From Turicibacter sanguinis (GTDB lineage Bacteria > Bacillota_I > Bacilli_A > MOL361 > Turicibacteraceae), in contig NZ_CP053187.1 of assembly GCF_013046825.1 (NCBI RefSeq), positions 2,080,001-2,144,000 on the forward strand: 64,000 nt of DNA, written 5' to 3'. The notes under the pieces are model-generated. The model worked only from the letters and a program-made list of their open reading frames with translations. It was not told where the DNA came from and made no database searches. The position numbers and the translations under genes were made by a program. Positions 54,006-62,897 of this stretch are shown piece by piece (the first letter of the stretch is position 1; each line of letters begins with the position of its first letter).

Positions 54006-55859
54006 ATGGGAAGAAGAGATGAGTTTGAACAACGGTTAGCGAAGCATTATGATGACTTAAAGTGGACGTATCATTATGTCTATGATCAATTTGGAGCGAG
54101 TGATGAAGATTTTGAGTCGCTGATGAGGGTGATTGAAAAAAAATATCAGGAACGTCAAGCAGAACTTAAAGCATTAGATCAGCGTGATTCACATTGGTTT
54201 ATGGCCCAGGATATGATTGGAATGATGCTTTATGTGGATTTATTTGCGGGGGATTTGAAAAATTTAAGTCAAAAAATTCCGTATTTGAAAGAGTTAGGGG
54301 TGACGTATGTTCATTTGATGCCTCTTTTAAAGCCTCGTGAAGGGGAAAATGATGGAGGGTATGCGGTAGAAGATTACCGTGATATTGATCCACGCATTGG
54401 AACGATGAATGATTTTATTCAGATGTTAAGCGAGTTTCGGGAAGCGGGGATTTCGGTTTGCATCGACTACGTGTTAAATCACACGGCGAAGGAACATGAG
54501 TGGGCGAAACGTGCGCTTGAGGGGAATTATTTTTATCAGAGCATGTATATGATGTATGAGCATTATGATATTCCAGCTCTTTATAATAAGACGGTGCCTG
54601 AGGTTTTACCGGATAAGTGCCCGGGGAATTTTACTTATTATGAAGAAATTAATCATCATGTCTTTACGTCGTTTAGTGATTTTCAGTGGGATTTGAATTT
54701 TAAGAATCCTTATGTGTTTGAGCAAATGGTTGATATTATGTTGTTTTTAGCAAATACAGGGGTTAATATTATTCGGTTAGATGCGATTCCGTTTATGTGG
54801 AAAGAGCTTGGAACGTCGTGCCGTAATTTACCGATGATTCATGAATTGATGCATCTGCTACATCTGATTAAAGAAATTGCGTGTCCATCCCTTGTTTTAC
54901 TTGGAGAAGCGATTGTTGAGCCTTATGAGATTGTAAAGTATTTTGGAGATGAGCACAAAGTCGAGTGCGAGTTAATGTATAATGCGAATTTTATGGTGAA
55001 TATTTGGAATTCGTTAGCGACTCGGGATACTCGTGTCATGCGTTTGGATAGTGAGAGGTACACGACACCAAAATCGGGAACTTGGATTAATTATGCACGT
55101 TGTCACGATGATATTGGATGGGGATTTAGTGAGGATGCGATTTGGTTAACGGGCTCAAATCCAGTGGATCATAAGCAATTTATGATTGATTTTTATAGCG
55201 GAAAGTTCCCGGGAAGTTTTGCAACAGGAGAAATTTATCAATATAATCCAGTGACGCGTGATGCAAGAATTAATGGAACACTTGCAAGTTTAGCTGGACT
55301 TGAGCAGGCGTTAAGATATGATAATAGTGCCATGATTGAAACAGCCATTGCTCGTATTAATCTCATACACGCCTTATTACTAGGATCACAAGGAATCCCG
55401 CTTCTTTATAGTTGTGATGAATTAGCAACGATTAATGATTATTCTTACTTAGAAGATGAACATAAATGCCGTGAAGGGCGTTGGGTTCACCGACCAGCAA
55501 TGGACTGGGATCGTGCGAAAAAACGTCATGATTTAACGACACCAGTGGGTCAAGTTTTCCAAATGCTAAAGCATCTCATTAACATTCGCAAAAATGAGCC
55601 ATTATTTGCTGGGGATGTGAAAAATGAGATCCTCCGCTTGTCAAATCACCATGTTTATGGAATCGGCAAATTCCAAGATGATGCCAAAATGTTATTATTA
55701 TTTAACTTCTCCGAACATAAATTGTATCTTCCAACAACTGAAATGAAACAGTGTGGATTTAGTGGGATGATGTCAGACCTTGTCAGTGATAAAAGGATTC
55801 ATTTAGAAGATGAAGTGATTGTTGTTGAACCTTATGAATTTTTATGGTTTAAAAATTAG
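54006..55859 (+). CDS. GH13 enzyme, amylosucrase-like
   Basis: A 617-residue cytosolic alpha-amylase-family enzyme, close to the usual amylosucrase length. An N-terminal helical region (about 1-75) precedes the barrel. The nucleophile is Asp259 (IIRLDAIPF), the acid/base Glu301 (LLGEAIV), and the third acidic residue Asp368 (CHDDIGWGF). Family pieces LMPLLKPREGENDGGYAVEDY and DYVLNHTAKEHEWA are seen, the first given as LMPLLKPREGENDGGYAV. Such enzymes split sucrose or alpha-glucans. The start at 54006 is forced by a stop just upstream; its ribosome site is weak. Confidence 0.9.
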   Translation: MGRRDEFEQRLAKHYDDLKWTYHYVYDQFGASDEDFESLMRVIEKKYQERQAELKALDQRDSHWFMAQDMIGMMLYVDLFAGDLKNLSQKIPYLKELGVTYVHLMPLLKPREGENDGGYAVEDYRDIDPRIGTMNDFIQMLSEFREAGISVCIDYVLNHTAKEHEWAKRALEGNYFYQSMYMMYEHYDIPALYNKTVPEVLPDKCPGNFTYYEEINHHVFTSFSDFQWDLNFKNPYVFEQMVDIMLFLANTGVNIIRLDAIPFMWKELGTSCRNLPMIHELMHLLHLIKEIACPSLVLLGEAIVEPYEIVKYFGDEHKVECELMYNANFMVNIWNSLATRDTRVMRLDSERYTTPKSGTWINYARCHDDIGWGFSEDAIWLTGSNPVDHKQFMIDFYSGKFPGSFATGEIYQYNPVTRDARINGTLASLAGLEQALRYDNSAMIETAIARINLIHALLLGSQGIPLLYSCDELATINDYSYLEDEHKCREGRWVHRPAMDWDRAKKRHDLTTPVGQVFQMLKHLINIRKNEPLFAGDVKNEILRLSNHHVYGIGKFQDDAKMLLLFNFSEHKLYLPTTEMKQCGFSGMMSDLVSDKRIHLEDEVIVVEPYEFLWFKN

Positions 55860-55861
55860 AT

Positions 55862-55895
55862 AAAAAAGCAGTTCGAATCAGTCGAACTGCTTTTT
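55862..55895 (+). terminator. terminator after the GH13 gene
   Basis: Fourteen-pair stem AAAAAGCAGTTCGA/TCGAACTGCTTTTT with an ATCAG loop. Confidence 0.88.
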
Positions 55896-56019
55896 CTTTG
55901 GGGGAGTAGCGTGAAGGAAAGATTCCTTATTCTATGGGTGGTTTTAAAGGTAAATATGACAGGATGTCACATTTCTTTAAAAAAGAGTTTAGGTCAGTTG
56001 ATTATGGGGGATTACCTTG

Positions 56020-56028
56020 TGCTATAAT
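56020..56028 (+). promoter_or_regulatory. extended -10 promoter of the gene at 56058
   Basis: TGCTATAAT with TTGATT 19 bases further upstream (55998-56003). Confidence 0.55.
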
Positions 56029-56057
56029 AGAGCGTAACGCTGTTAGGAGGTTTTAAG

Positions 56058-56321
56058 ATGGATCAAATGTATTTAGTCATGTTTTTACGTGAAGGTGGGT
56101 ATATCGAATCAAATGTTGACTTATTAGAACTTGACCGTTCAACGCTTGAACAAGTCATTGAACGTTTAGTAGATTATCATAATAGTGAAGAATTAGAAGA
56201 TGAATTAAGAGGATGTGGCCTAAATGCTCGTGCGATTATTCGCACGTACTTAAATCATGTCGGGGATTATGGATACGAAGATTTCTATCATTTAGAATTA
56301 GTGAGTCCAAAATCATTATAG
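56058..56321 (+). CDS. small acidic protein, unknown
   Basis: An 87-residue soluble protein rich in Glu, Leu and Asp. It starts MDQMYLVMFLREGGYIESNV and has a helical centre (LEQVIERLVDYHNSEELEDE). TAGGAGG is eight bases before the ATG and it has a good promoter. No family is recognised. It is convergent with the phosphoribosyltransferase gene. Confidence 0.65.
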   Translation: MDQMYLVMFLREGGYIESNVDLLELDRSTLEQVIERLVDYHNSEELEDELRGCGLNARAIIRTYLNHVGDYGYEDFYHLELVSPKSL

Positions 56322-56358
56322 TTGTCTTTAATGATCAAGGATAAAAAGATACAAAAGT

Positions 56359-57051
56359 TCAGCAAATTAAATAAAAAGCCTTATCCAGTGGGATAAGGCT
56401 TTTTACATGATGATGGACCTTTTTTAGGTCTTCTAAGTAATAGGACATTTGCTCTTCTGTGACTTGAGGAAACGTCTCATAATAGGCTCCTACTGAGGTG
56501 AAGTGATCGATTGAATGAAGACAAATAATCTCATCTACAAATTGACGGAGGGCTTCAATCGTTTCTGTTGGTCCAACAGGAACCGCTAAAATCAATTTTT
56601 TGGGTTGATGAGCTTTAATCGATTTAATGGCAGCTAAAAGAGTAAATCCTGTCGCTATTCCATCATCGACTAAAATGACCACTTTATGTTGAACGTTTGG
56701 AAAGGAATCATGGCCACGATATGTGATTAATCGTCGCTTGATTTCACGTAATTCTTTTTCAATCTCTTGCTCAATATAGCCAGTCGGAACGTGGAGGTGT
56801 TCAATATATTCTTCATACAATAAATATTGTCCATCGACAGTTACGGCTCCAATCGCTATTTCTTTATGATGAGGAGCTCCAATTTTTCGAGTAATTATCA
56901 AATCCCATTCAAATTGAAAATGTTTAATTGAAGGAAGGCCCACTTCAACTCCACCTCTAGGGACTAAAAGCATGATTATCTCTTTATCATGGTAGAGTTT
57001 TAAATGTTGACTTAATAATTCACCTGCATCAAAACGGTTTTTAAATAACAA
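56359..57051 (-). CDS. phosphoribosyltransferase-family protein
   Basis: A 230-residue protein with the PRPP-binding motif VVILVDDGIATGFTLLAA in the C-terminal half and LLVPRGGVEVGL near the N-terminus, as in the uncharacterised phosphoribosyltransferase group annotated beside dienelactone hydrolases. The last 15 residues (VKSLIPLDKAFYLIC) are encoded by a terminator-like hairpin. Substrate unknown. The start at 57051 has no strong ribosome site. Confidence 0.85.
   Translation of the reverse strand: MLFKNRFDAGELLSQHLKLYHDKEIIMLLVPRGGVEVGLPSIKHFQFEWDLIITRKIGAPHHKEIAIGAVTVDGQYLLYEEYIEHLHVPTGYIEQEIEKELREIKRRLITYRGHDSFPNVQHKVVILVDDGIATGFTLLAAIKSIKAHQPKKLILAVPVGPTETIEALRQFVDEIICLHSIDHFTSVGAYYETFPQVTEEQMSYYLEDLKKVHHHVKSLIPLDKAFYLIC
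56372..56404. terminator. terminator-like hairpin inside the end of the phosphoribosyltransferase gene
   Basis: AAAAAGCCTTATCC pairs with GGATAAGGCTTTTT around AGTG, perfect stem. It may serve both convergent genes although the minus-strand frame runs through it. Confidence 0.8.
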
Positions 57052-57190
57052 TTTTCATCACCACTTTTTCTAAATTATTTTTAGTATGGACGAAATAGAA
57101 TAGGTTATTGGCTACATACTAAAGAAAGATATAGACGCTTTAAAATAGAAAAATTTTTAAAAAAGCAATATAGTAAATTTTAGAATTTTT

Positions 57191-57229
57191 TGAAAGCGTG
57201 TATACAAAAGATGTAACCGGTGTTATAAT
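57191..57229 (+). promoter_or_regulatory. promoter of the glycerate operon with a possible cre
   Basis: Extended -10 TGTTATAAT ends at 57229, and TATACA at 57201-57206 is a -35 at 17 bases. TGAAAGCGTGTATA (57191-57204) resembles a CcpA cre at 12 of 14 positions and overlaps the -35. The leader to the start codon is about 100 bases. Confidence 0.5.
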
Positions 57230-57337
57230 AGCTTTCGCTCGTCATTTTTTGACGAAAAGTGAAATGTCAAATCATATGCTTAAGTCTAGAGTTAGGTTTA
57301 GATTAATTATTAATGTATTTAAAGGAGAGCTGACACC

Positions 57338-58471
57338 ATGAAAGTCGTTGTAGTTATTGACTCATTAAAAGGAAGTTTAAGTTCAATAGAAGCAGGTGAA
57401 GCAGCAAAAGTAGGTATCTTAGCTGCTAATTCTAATGCGACGGTTGTTGTAAAACCATTAGCTGATGGTGGAGAAGGAACAACAGAAGCGTTAGTAGCTG
57501 GAATGAATGGTGAGTTAAAAAATGTAGAAGTGTGTGGACCACTACATGAAAAAGTTTGTGCCCAAATTGGGATGATTGGTGAAACAGCTGTGATTGAAAT
57601 GGCCCAAGCAGCAGGACTTCCATTAGTAGCAGTAGAAAATCGTAATCCATTAGTGACAACAACCTATGGTGTTGGAGAGATGATTAAAAATTGCATCGAG
57701 GCTGGATGTAAAAAATTTATTGTTGGAATTGGTGGATCATCAACAAATGATGCCGGGCTTGGGATGTTAATGGCTTTAGGATTTAAATTCTTAGATGCTA
57801 ATGGACAAGAAGTGATGCAAGGGGGCCAAGGTCTTAGCCAAGTGGTTTCAATTGATGAAACAAATGTGTTACCTGAATTAGCGTCATGTGACTTTAAAAT
57901 TGCTTGCGATGTTAATAATCCTTTATATGGAACACTTGGTGCTGCGTATATTTATGCACCACAAAAAGGAGCAAATCCTGAAATGGTAGAAGCATTAGAT
58001 GCAGGATTAAAGCATTTTGCAGATGTTGTCGCAAAGCATAAAGGACAAGATTTTGCTCATTTACCAGGTGCTGGAGCGGCAGGTGGACTTGGATTTGCGT
58101 TCACCGCATTCTTAGGCGGAACATTAGAATCTGGTGTTAAAATTATTTTAGAAGAAACGAAGTTAGAAGAAGAATTAAAAGACGCTGATTTTGTTATGAC
58201 GGGAGAAGGTCGTATTGATCATCAAACGGCAATGGGGAAAGCTCCAATTGGAGTTGCCAAGCTTGCAAAAAAATATAATTGTAAAGTCATTGGAGTAGCG
58301 GGAGCTACAACAAATGATGCGAAAAAATGCAATGAAGAAGGAATGGATGCTTACTTCTCAATCGTTAATAGTGCGATGTCTTTAGAAGAAGCAATGAAGC
58401 CAGAAGTTGCTTACGAAAATATGAAGCAAACAACGCAGCAAATCTTTAATTTAATTCAAGCCATTAACTAA
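57338..58471 (+). CDS. glycerate 2-kinase (GarK/GlxK family)
   Basis: A 377-residue ATP-dependent kinase that makes 2-phosphoglycerate from D-glycerate. The start MKVVVVIDSLKGSLSSIEAG, LADGGEGTTEALV near 46, and IGGSSTNDAGLGMLMALG near 130 are family signatures, as is VMTGEGRIDHQTAMGKAP. AAGGAG is present before the ATG. It is followed after 29 bases by a GntP permease, forming an uptake and phosphorylation pair. Confidence 0.95.
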   Translation: MKVVVVIDSLKGSLSSIEAGEAAKVGILAANSNATVVVKPLADGGEGTTEALVAGMNGELKNVEVCGPLHEKVCAQIGMIGETAVIEMAQAAGLPLVAVENRNPLVTTTYGVGEMIKNCIEAGCKKFIVGIGGSSTNDAGLGMLMALGFKFLDANGQEVMQGGQGLSQVVSIDETNVLPELASCDFKIACDVNNPLYGTLGAAYIYAPQKGANPEMVEALDAGLKHFADVVAKHKGQDFAHLPGAGAAGGLGFAFTAFLGGTLESGVKIILEETKLEEELKDADFVMTGEGRIDHQTAMGKAPIGVAKLAKKYNCKVIGVAGATTNDAKKCNEEGMDAYFSIVNSAMSLEEAMKPEVAYENMKQTTQQIFNLIQAIN

Positions 58472-58500
58472 ATGACAATTTCATAAAGGAGAGTAACCAC

Positions 58501-59757
58501 ATGGATTTACAGATTACAACGTTTGGTGCGCTACTTGGGTTAGCTGTAGCCATTTTCTTAATTATTAAAAAGGGACATCCAGCTTACAGCTTAATTTTAG
58601 GAGCTTTAATTGGTGGACTTGTTGGAGGAGCAGGACTTGATGGAACTGTTTCAACGATGATTGATGGGGCCAAAGGAATGATGCCGGCCATTATTCGTAT
58701 CATTACGTCTGGAGTTTTAGCTGGAGTTTTAATCAAAACGGGATCAGCAGCTAAAATTGCAGAACAGATTGTTAAAGTATTAGGAGAAAAACGCGCGTTA
58801 TTCGCTTTAGCTTTAGCGACAATGATTTTAACAGCAGCTGGGGTATTTATTGATATCGCAGTTATTACAGTAGCACCGATTGCTTTAGCATTAGGTAAAA
58901 AATTAAACTATTCAAAAATGGCAATCTTACTTGCGATGATTGGTGGAGGAAAATGTGGAAATGTTATCTCTCCAAATCCAAACACGATTGCAGCTTCTGA
59001 AAACTTTGGTGTTGAATTATCAAGTTTAATGGGAGCAAACGTGATTGCGGCCATTTGTGGTTTAATTGTGACGGTTTTCTTAGTTAAGTTATTAATTAAT
59101 AAAGGTGAAAAAGTAACAGAAATCGTTGTAGAAGAAAATCAAGACGACTTACCAAGCTTCTTTGCAGCGGTTATTGGACCAGTTGTTGCCATTCTTTTAT
59201 TAGCTTTACGTCCATTGGCTGGAATTACAGTAGACCCATTAATTGCTTTACCAGTAGGTGGAATCATCGGCGTGATTGCTTGTGGAAAATGGAAACATAC
59301 TAATGAGTATATTACATTTGGATTAACAAAAATGATGCCAGTTGCAGTTCTTTTAGTTGGAACGGGAGCAGTAGCAGGTATTATTAAAGCATCAACGTTA
59401 CAAACAACAACCATTGCTTTATTAAATGGATTAAGTATTCCAGAATTCTTATTAGCTCCAATTGCAGGGATTTTAATGGGAGCGGCGACTGCTTCAACAA
59501 CAGCAGGAACAACGATTGCTTCGGCAACATTTGGACCGGCTATTATGGCTGCAGGTGTATCTCCACTTGGTGGAGCGGCAATGGTTCATGCAGGGGCAAC
59601 TGTACTTGACCACTTACCACATGGATCATTCTTTCATGCAACAGCAGGAGCAACAAATGTTAGCATCAATGAACGTTTAAAATTAATCCCTTACGAGTCA
59701 TTAGTTGGGTTAACCATTACGATTGTGACAACGATTATTTGGGGGATTATACTTTAA
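58501..59757 (+). CDS. GntP-family permease, likely for glycerate
   Basis: A 418-residue membrane transporter with about 12 hydrophobic segments. GGGKCGNVISPNPNTIA is the GntP-type substrate region, and LGGAAMVHAGATVLDHLPHG occurs near the end. GntP members carry gluconate or related acids with protons; pairing with glycerate kinase points to glycerate. AAAGGAGAG lies before the ATG. Confidence 0.93.
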   Translation: MDLQITTFGALLGLAVAIFLIIKKGHPAYSLILGALIGGLVGGAGLDGTVSTMIDGAKGMMPAIIRIITSGVLAGVLIKTGSAAKIAEQIVKVLGEKRALFALALATMILTAAGVFIDIAVITVAPIALALGKKLNYSKMAILLAMIGGGKCGNVISPNPNTIAASENFGVELSSLMGANVIAAICGLIVTVFLVKLLINKGEKVTEIVVEENQDDLPSFFAAVIGPVVAILLLALRPLAGITVDPLIALPVGGIIGVIACGKWKHTNEYITFGLTKMMPVAVLLVGTGAVAGIIKASTLQTTTIALLNGLSIPEFLLAPIAGILMGAATASTTAGTTIASATFGPAIMAAGVSPLGGAAMVHAGATVLDHLPHGSFFHATAGATNVSINERLKLIPYESLVGLTITIVTTIIWGIIL

Positions 59758-59764
59758 TATGATT

Positions 59765-59791
59765 AAACCACCCATTATGGGTGGTTTTTTA
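59765..59791 (+). terminator. terminator of the glycerate operon
   Basis: Nine-pair stem AAACCACCC/GGGTGGTTT (59765-59773 with 59779-59787) and T's. Confidence 0.88.
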
Positions 59792-59954
59792 TATGAGTTG
59801 AAGAATTGTGGAATCTAATTATACGGTAATTATACAAGTGAGTAATTGACGAGATGTTTTTATAGCAGTAAAATATTGATTAAACTTAATGAGATAAATA
59901 TTTTTCGGGTTAATGTCATATAATTTAAGCGTTAAGATGATGAGGAGTGAGGTT

Positions 59955-60671
59955 ATGTCCATTTTAAAAAGATTTACCGATATTATGTCAGCTAATATGA
60001 ATGCCTTATTAGATAAGTGTGAGGATCCTAGTAAAATGGTGGATCAGATTTTACGTAATCTAAATGAGGATTTAGGAAAAGTAAAAGCAGAAACCGCAGC
60101 AGTTATGGCTGAAGAAATACGTTCTAAACGTGAATTAGCTGAATGCACACAAGAAGTAAATAAGTTATTAACGTATGCTAAACGTGCAGTTGAGGCAGGA
60201 AATGATGACGATGCCCGTTTATTTTTATCTAAAAAAGCAACCTTAGTGGAGAAACAACAAACCCTTGAACAAAAAGTTCAAATGGCTTCTGAAAATGCTA
60301 GAAAAATGCGCCAAATGCATGATAAACTAGTCAGTGAAATTAATGATTTAAATACACGTCGTGAAACCATTAAGGCAAAAGTAGCAGCTGCGAATATGCA
60401 ATCGCGCTTAAATGAAATTGGAAGCTCTGTAGGAGCAGCTAAAACGAACTTAGGAGCATTTGCCCGTATGGAGGAAAAAGCCAACCGTATGCTTGATGAA
60501 GCGAATGCGATGGCAGATTTAAATGCGTCACCGGTTGATGAAGTCGAGTCGTTAATGAGCAAATACGATGCCCCCTCTTCGGCTGTTGAAGATGAGCTAG
60601 CAGCCCTCAAAGGTGGAAGTTCATCGGTGATTGATGATGAATTAGCCGCTTTAAAGAATGAATTAAACTAA
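59955..60671 (+). CDS. pspA: PspA/IM30-family membrane-stress protein
   Basis: A 238-residue coiled-coil protein of the ESCRT-III-related PspA family that binds and stabilises stressed membranes. It starts MSILKRFTDIMSANMNALLD (amphipathic helix) and continues with DPSKMVDQILRNLNEDLGKV and long helices. The tail has two copies of VxDELAALK. The start at 59955 follows GAGGAGTGAGG. It is followed by zinc-ribbon and SPFH genes, as in the Bacillus ydjFGHI cluster, where ydjF encodes PspA. Confidence 0.94.
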   Translation: MSILKRFTDIMSANMNALLDKCEDPSKMVDQILRNLNEDLGKVKAETAAVMAEEIRSKRELAECTQEVNKLLTYAKRAVEAGNDDDARLFLSKKATLVEKQQTLEQKVQMASENARKMRQMHDKLVSEINDLNTRRETIKAKVAAANMQSRLNEIGSSVGAAKTNLGAFARMEEKANRMLDEANAMADLNASPVDEVESLMSKYDAPSSAVEDELAALKGGSSSVIDDELAALKNELN

Positions 60672-60732
60672 AGAGTAATCAGGTTGTGGCTAGTCTACTA
60701 GTTGCAACCTTTTTTAGAGAGGGAGTGAAAAG

Positions 60733-61806
60733 ATGGATGGGCACCAAAAAGAAGAGGTCGAAGTTTTTACATGTGAAAACTGTGGCGGAAATATGATTTT
60801 TGATATTAAATCCCAATCATTAAAGTGTCCCTATTGTGAGACAGAAGTAAAAATTGATAATAGTGGGGATGTTTTAGAATACGATTTTTCCAACGTGTCA
60901 CGCCTTGAAGCACAATCTGATTGGAATGAGGAAGCAGAAGTTATTAAATGTGAAAGCTGTGGAGCCGAAACGGTTGTTGATAGACAGTCAACGGCTATCC
61001 ATTGTTCATATTGTGGCTCTTCTCATGTTCTTAAAACAAAGCAATCAGCAGGGATTAAGCCAGAAGGCGTTTTACCCTTTAAAATAGATAAACATCAGGC
61101 CATGGAAGAAATGAGTCGTTGGATGAAAAGACGTTGGTTAGCGCCAAATGATTTAAAGTTATTGTATCAAAGTGATAAGTTACAAGCGGTTTATGTACCA
61201 TATTGGACCTATGATGCTCAAACTTATAGTACGTATACAGGCCAAGGCGGTCGTTATTATTATGAGACACGTGAAGTGAATGGGAAAAAAGAGACGATTC
61301 AAAAGATAAGATGGTATCCGGTCAATGGACAGTTGCATGAATTTTTTGATGATGTTTTGGTGAACGCCTCGGCCCATTACTCCGATCAAATCATGAGTGG
61401 GGTAGAGCCTTATAATACCGATCGCATAGAACCCTATAAACCAGAATATTTATCAGGTTATCTAGCGGAACGGTATTATCTAGGGGTAAGTGAAGGTTTC
61501 TCATGTGCTAAACAAAAAATGGTTCGAGAACTAGAATCAATGGCGCATCATGAGATTATGTGTCGTTTCGATACCGCAAGAAATGTTGTTGTCAGAACGC
61601 AGTATCAGAATGTGACGTTTAAGCATGTGTTATTACCGATTTGGTGTGCTAATTATGATTATAAAGGAAAAAACTATCAATATATTATTAATGGTGAAAC
61701 AGGCCGTGTGCACGGGACGTATCCTTATAGCTTGGTTAAAATTACGATACTCATTATACTAGGAGCACTTGCTCTTTATTTATTCTTTGTTTATTTTAAT
61801 AGTTAG
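60733..61806 (+). CDS. double zinc-ribbon membrane protein (YdjG-like)
   Basis: A 357-residue protein with two zinc ribbons: CENCGGNM with CPYCETE near residues 14-37, and CESCGAET with CSYCGSSH near 75-96. A middle domain follows (VYVPYWTYDAQTYSTYTGQG), then one C-terminal membrane helix (ITILIILGALALYLFFVYF). The counterpart YdjG in Bacillus recruits partners of PspA to the membrane. GAGGGAGTG precedes the ATG. It lies 61 bases after pspA and 11 bases before the SPFH gene. Confidence 0.88.
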   Translation: MDGHQKEEVEVFTCENCGGNMIFDIKSQSLKCPYCETEVKIDNSGDVLEYDFSNVSRLEAQSDWNEEAEVIKCESCGAETVVDRQSTAIHCSYCGSSHVLKTKQSAGIKPEGVLPFKIDKHQAMEEMSRWMKRRWLAPNDLKLLYQSDKLQAVYVPYWTYDAQTYSTYTGQGGRYYYETREVNGKKETIQKIRWYPVNGQLHEFFDDVLVNASAHYSDQIMSGVEPYNTDRIEPYKPEYLSGYLAERYYLGVSEGFSCAKQKMVRELESMAHHEIMCRFDTARNVVVRTQYQNVTFKHVLLPIWCANYDYKGKNYQYIINGETGRVHGTYPYSLVKITILIILGALALYLFFVYFNS

Positions 61807-61817
61807 GAGCGAATGGT

Positions 61818-62864
61818 ATGGGTTTATTTAATAATCAATTTGCAAATGTTGTAGAATGGAATGAGACACGTGATGATGTCATTTTTTGGATGTGGCGAAA
61901 TAAAGAAATTAAACGTGGCAGTCGTTTAGTGATTCGTCCCGGACAAGATGCTATTTTCTTATTTAATGGCAAGATTGAAGGGGTATTTAAAGACGAAGGA
62001 AATTATGAAATTGAATCGGAAATTGTTCCATTTTTAACGACGTTAAAAGGCTTTAAATTTGGATTTAATACGCCTTTACGTGCTGAGGTTTTGTTTGTGA
62101 ATACGAAAGAGTTCTTAGTTCGATGGGGAACTAAAAATGCCATTAACATGCAAAATCCAAATTTAAAGGGTGGATTACCGATTAGAAGTTTTGGAACATT
62201 TACGGTGAAGGTAGATGATTATTTAGCGCTAATTGATCGTATGGCAGGTGTGAAACAACAGGTTACAGTGGATGATGTCAAGGAGCGTGTATTATCAAGA
62301 CTCGATCAACTCTTAATGCGTTGGATTTCAAAAGAAGGAAAAGATTTATTTAATTTACAAGCCAATGCATATGAAATTGCTCGTGGGATTAAAATGGATT
62401 TAGATATGGAACTGTTAAAGCTTGGATTAACTGTAACAGAGTTTACAATCTCAAGTTTTACTTATCCTGAAAATGTTCAAAAAATGATTGAAAAAACAGC
62501 TTCATATGAAATGGTTGGCGATATGAATCAATATCAAAAAATGGCGATGTTAGATTCGATGACGCAAAATCCTGGTACTCAAATGGCGTCGATGGCGCAA
62601 GCTGGAGTAGGAATGGCGATGGGAATGGAAATGATGAAGCAAATGGGTTCAATAGCCTCAACACAGGCCCAACAAGCGACTGAAAAATCAACTGAAGTGT
62701 CTTGTCAAGGATGTGGGTATCATTTGCAAAAAGAGGCAAAGTTTTGTCCTGAATGTGGAATGAAAGTTTCAGAGAGCGTCAGTAAAAAATTCTGTCCTGA
62801 GTGTGGAATGAAAGTAGCACAGGGAGCGAAGTTTTGTAATGAGTGTGGATTTAAATTAAATTAA
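61818..62864 (+). CDS. SPFH-domain protein with C-terminal zinc ribbons (YdjI-like)
   Basis: A 348-residue protein with an SPFH/virion-core-like domain at about 25-235 (NKEIKRGSRLVIRPGQDAIF). A Met/Gln/Ala-rich linker leads to three CxxC pairs, CQGCGYHL, CPECGMKV twice and CNECGFKLN. No membrane helix is obvious. SPFH proteins scaffold membrane domains; the Bacillus YdjI protein works with PspA. The zinc ribbons may mediate pairing with the zinc-ribbon protein upstream. Confidence 0.9.
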   Translation: MGLFNNQFANVVEWNETRDDVIFWMWRNKEIKRGSRLVIRPGQDAIFLFNGKIEGVFKDEGNYEIESEIVPFLTTLKGFKFGFNTPLRAEVLFVNTKEFLVRWGTKNAINMQNPNLKGGLPIRSFGTFTVKVDDYLALIDRMAGVKQQVTVDDVKERVLSRLDQLLMRWISKEGKDLFNLQANAYEIARGIKMDLDMELLKLGLTVTEFTISSFTYPENVQKMIEKTASYEMVGDMNQYQKMAMLDSMTQNPGTQMASMAQAGVGMAMGMEMMKQMGSIASTQAQQATEKSTEVSCQGCGYHLQKEAKFCPECGMKVSESVSKKFCPECGMKVAQGAKFCNECGFKLN

Positions 62865-62867
62865 AAA

Positions 62868-62897
62868 AGACTGAGCATTGATGCTCAGTCTTTTTTT
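62868..62897. terminator. bidirectional terminator between the SPFH gene and the LtaS-like gene
   Basis: AAAAGACTGAGCA pairs with TGCTCAGTCTTTT around TTGA, with T's after and A's before. Confidence 0.9.
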
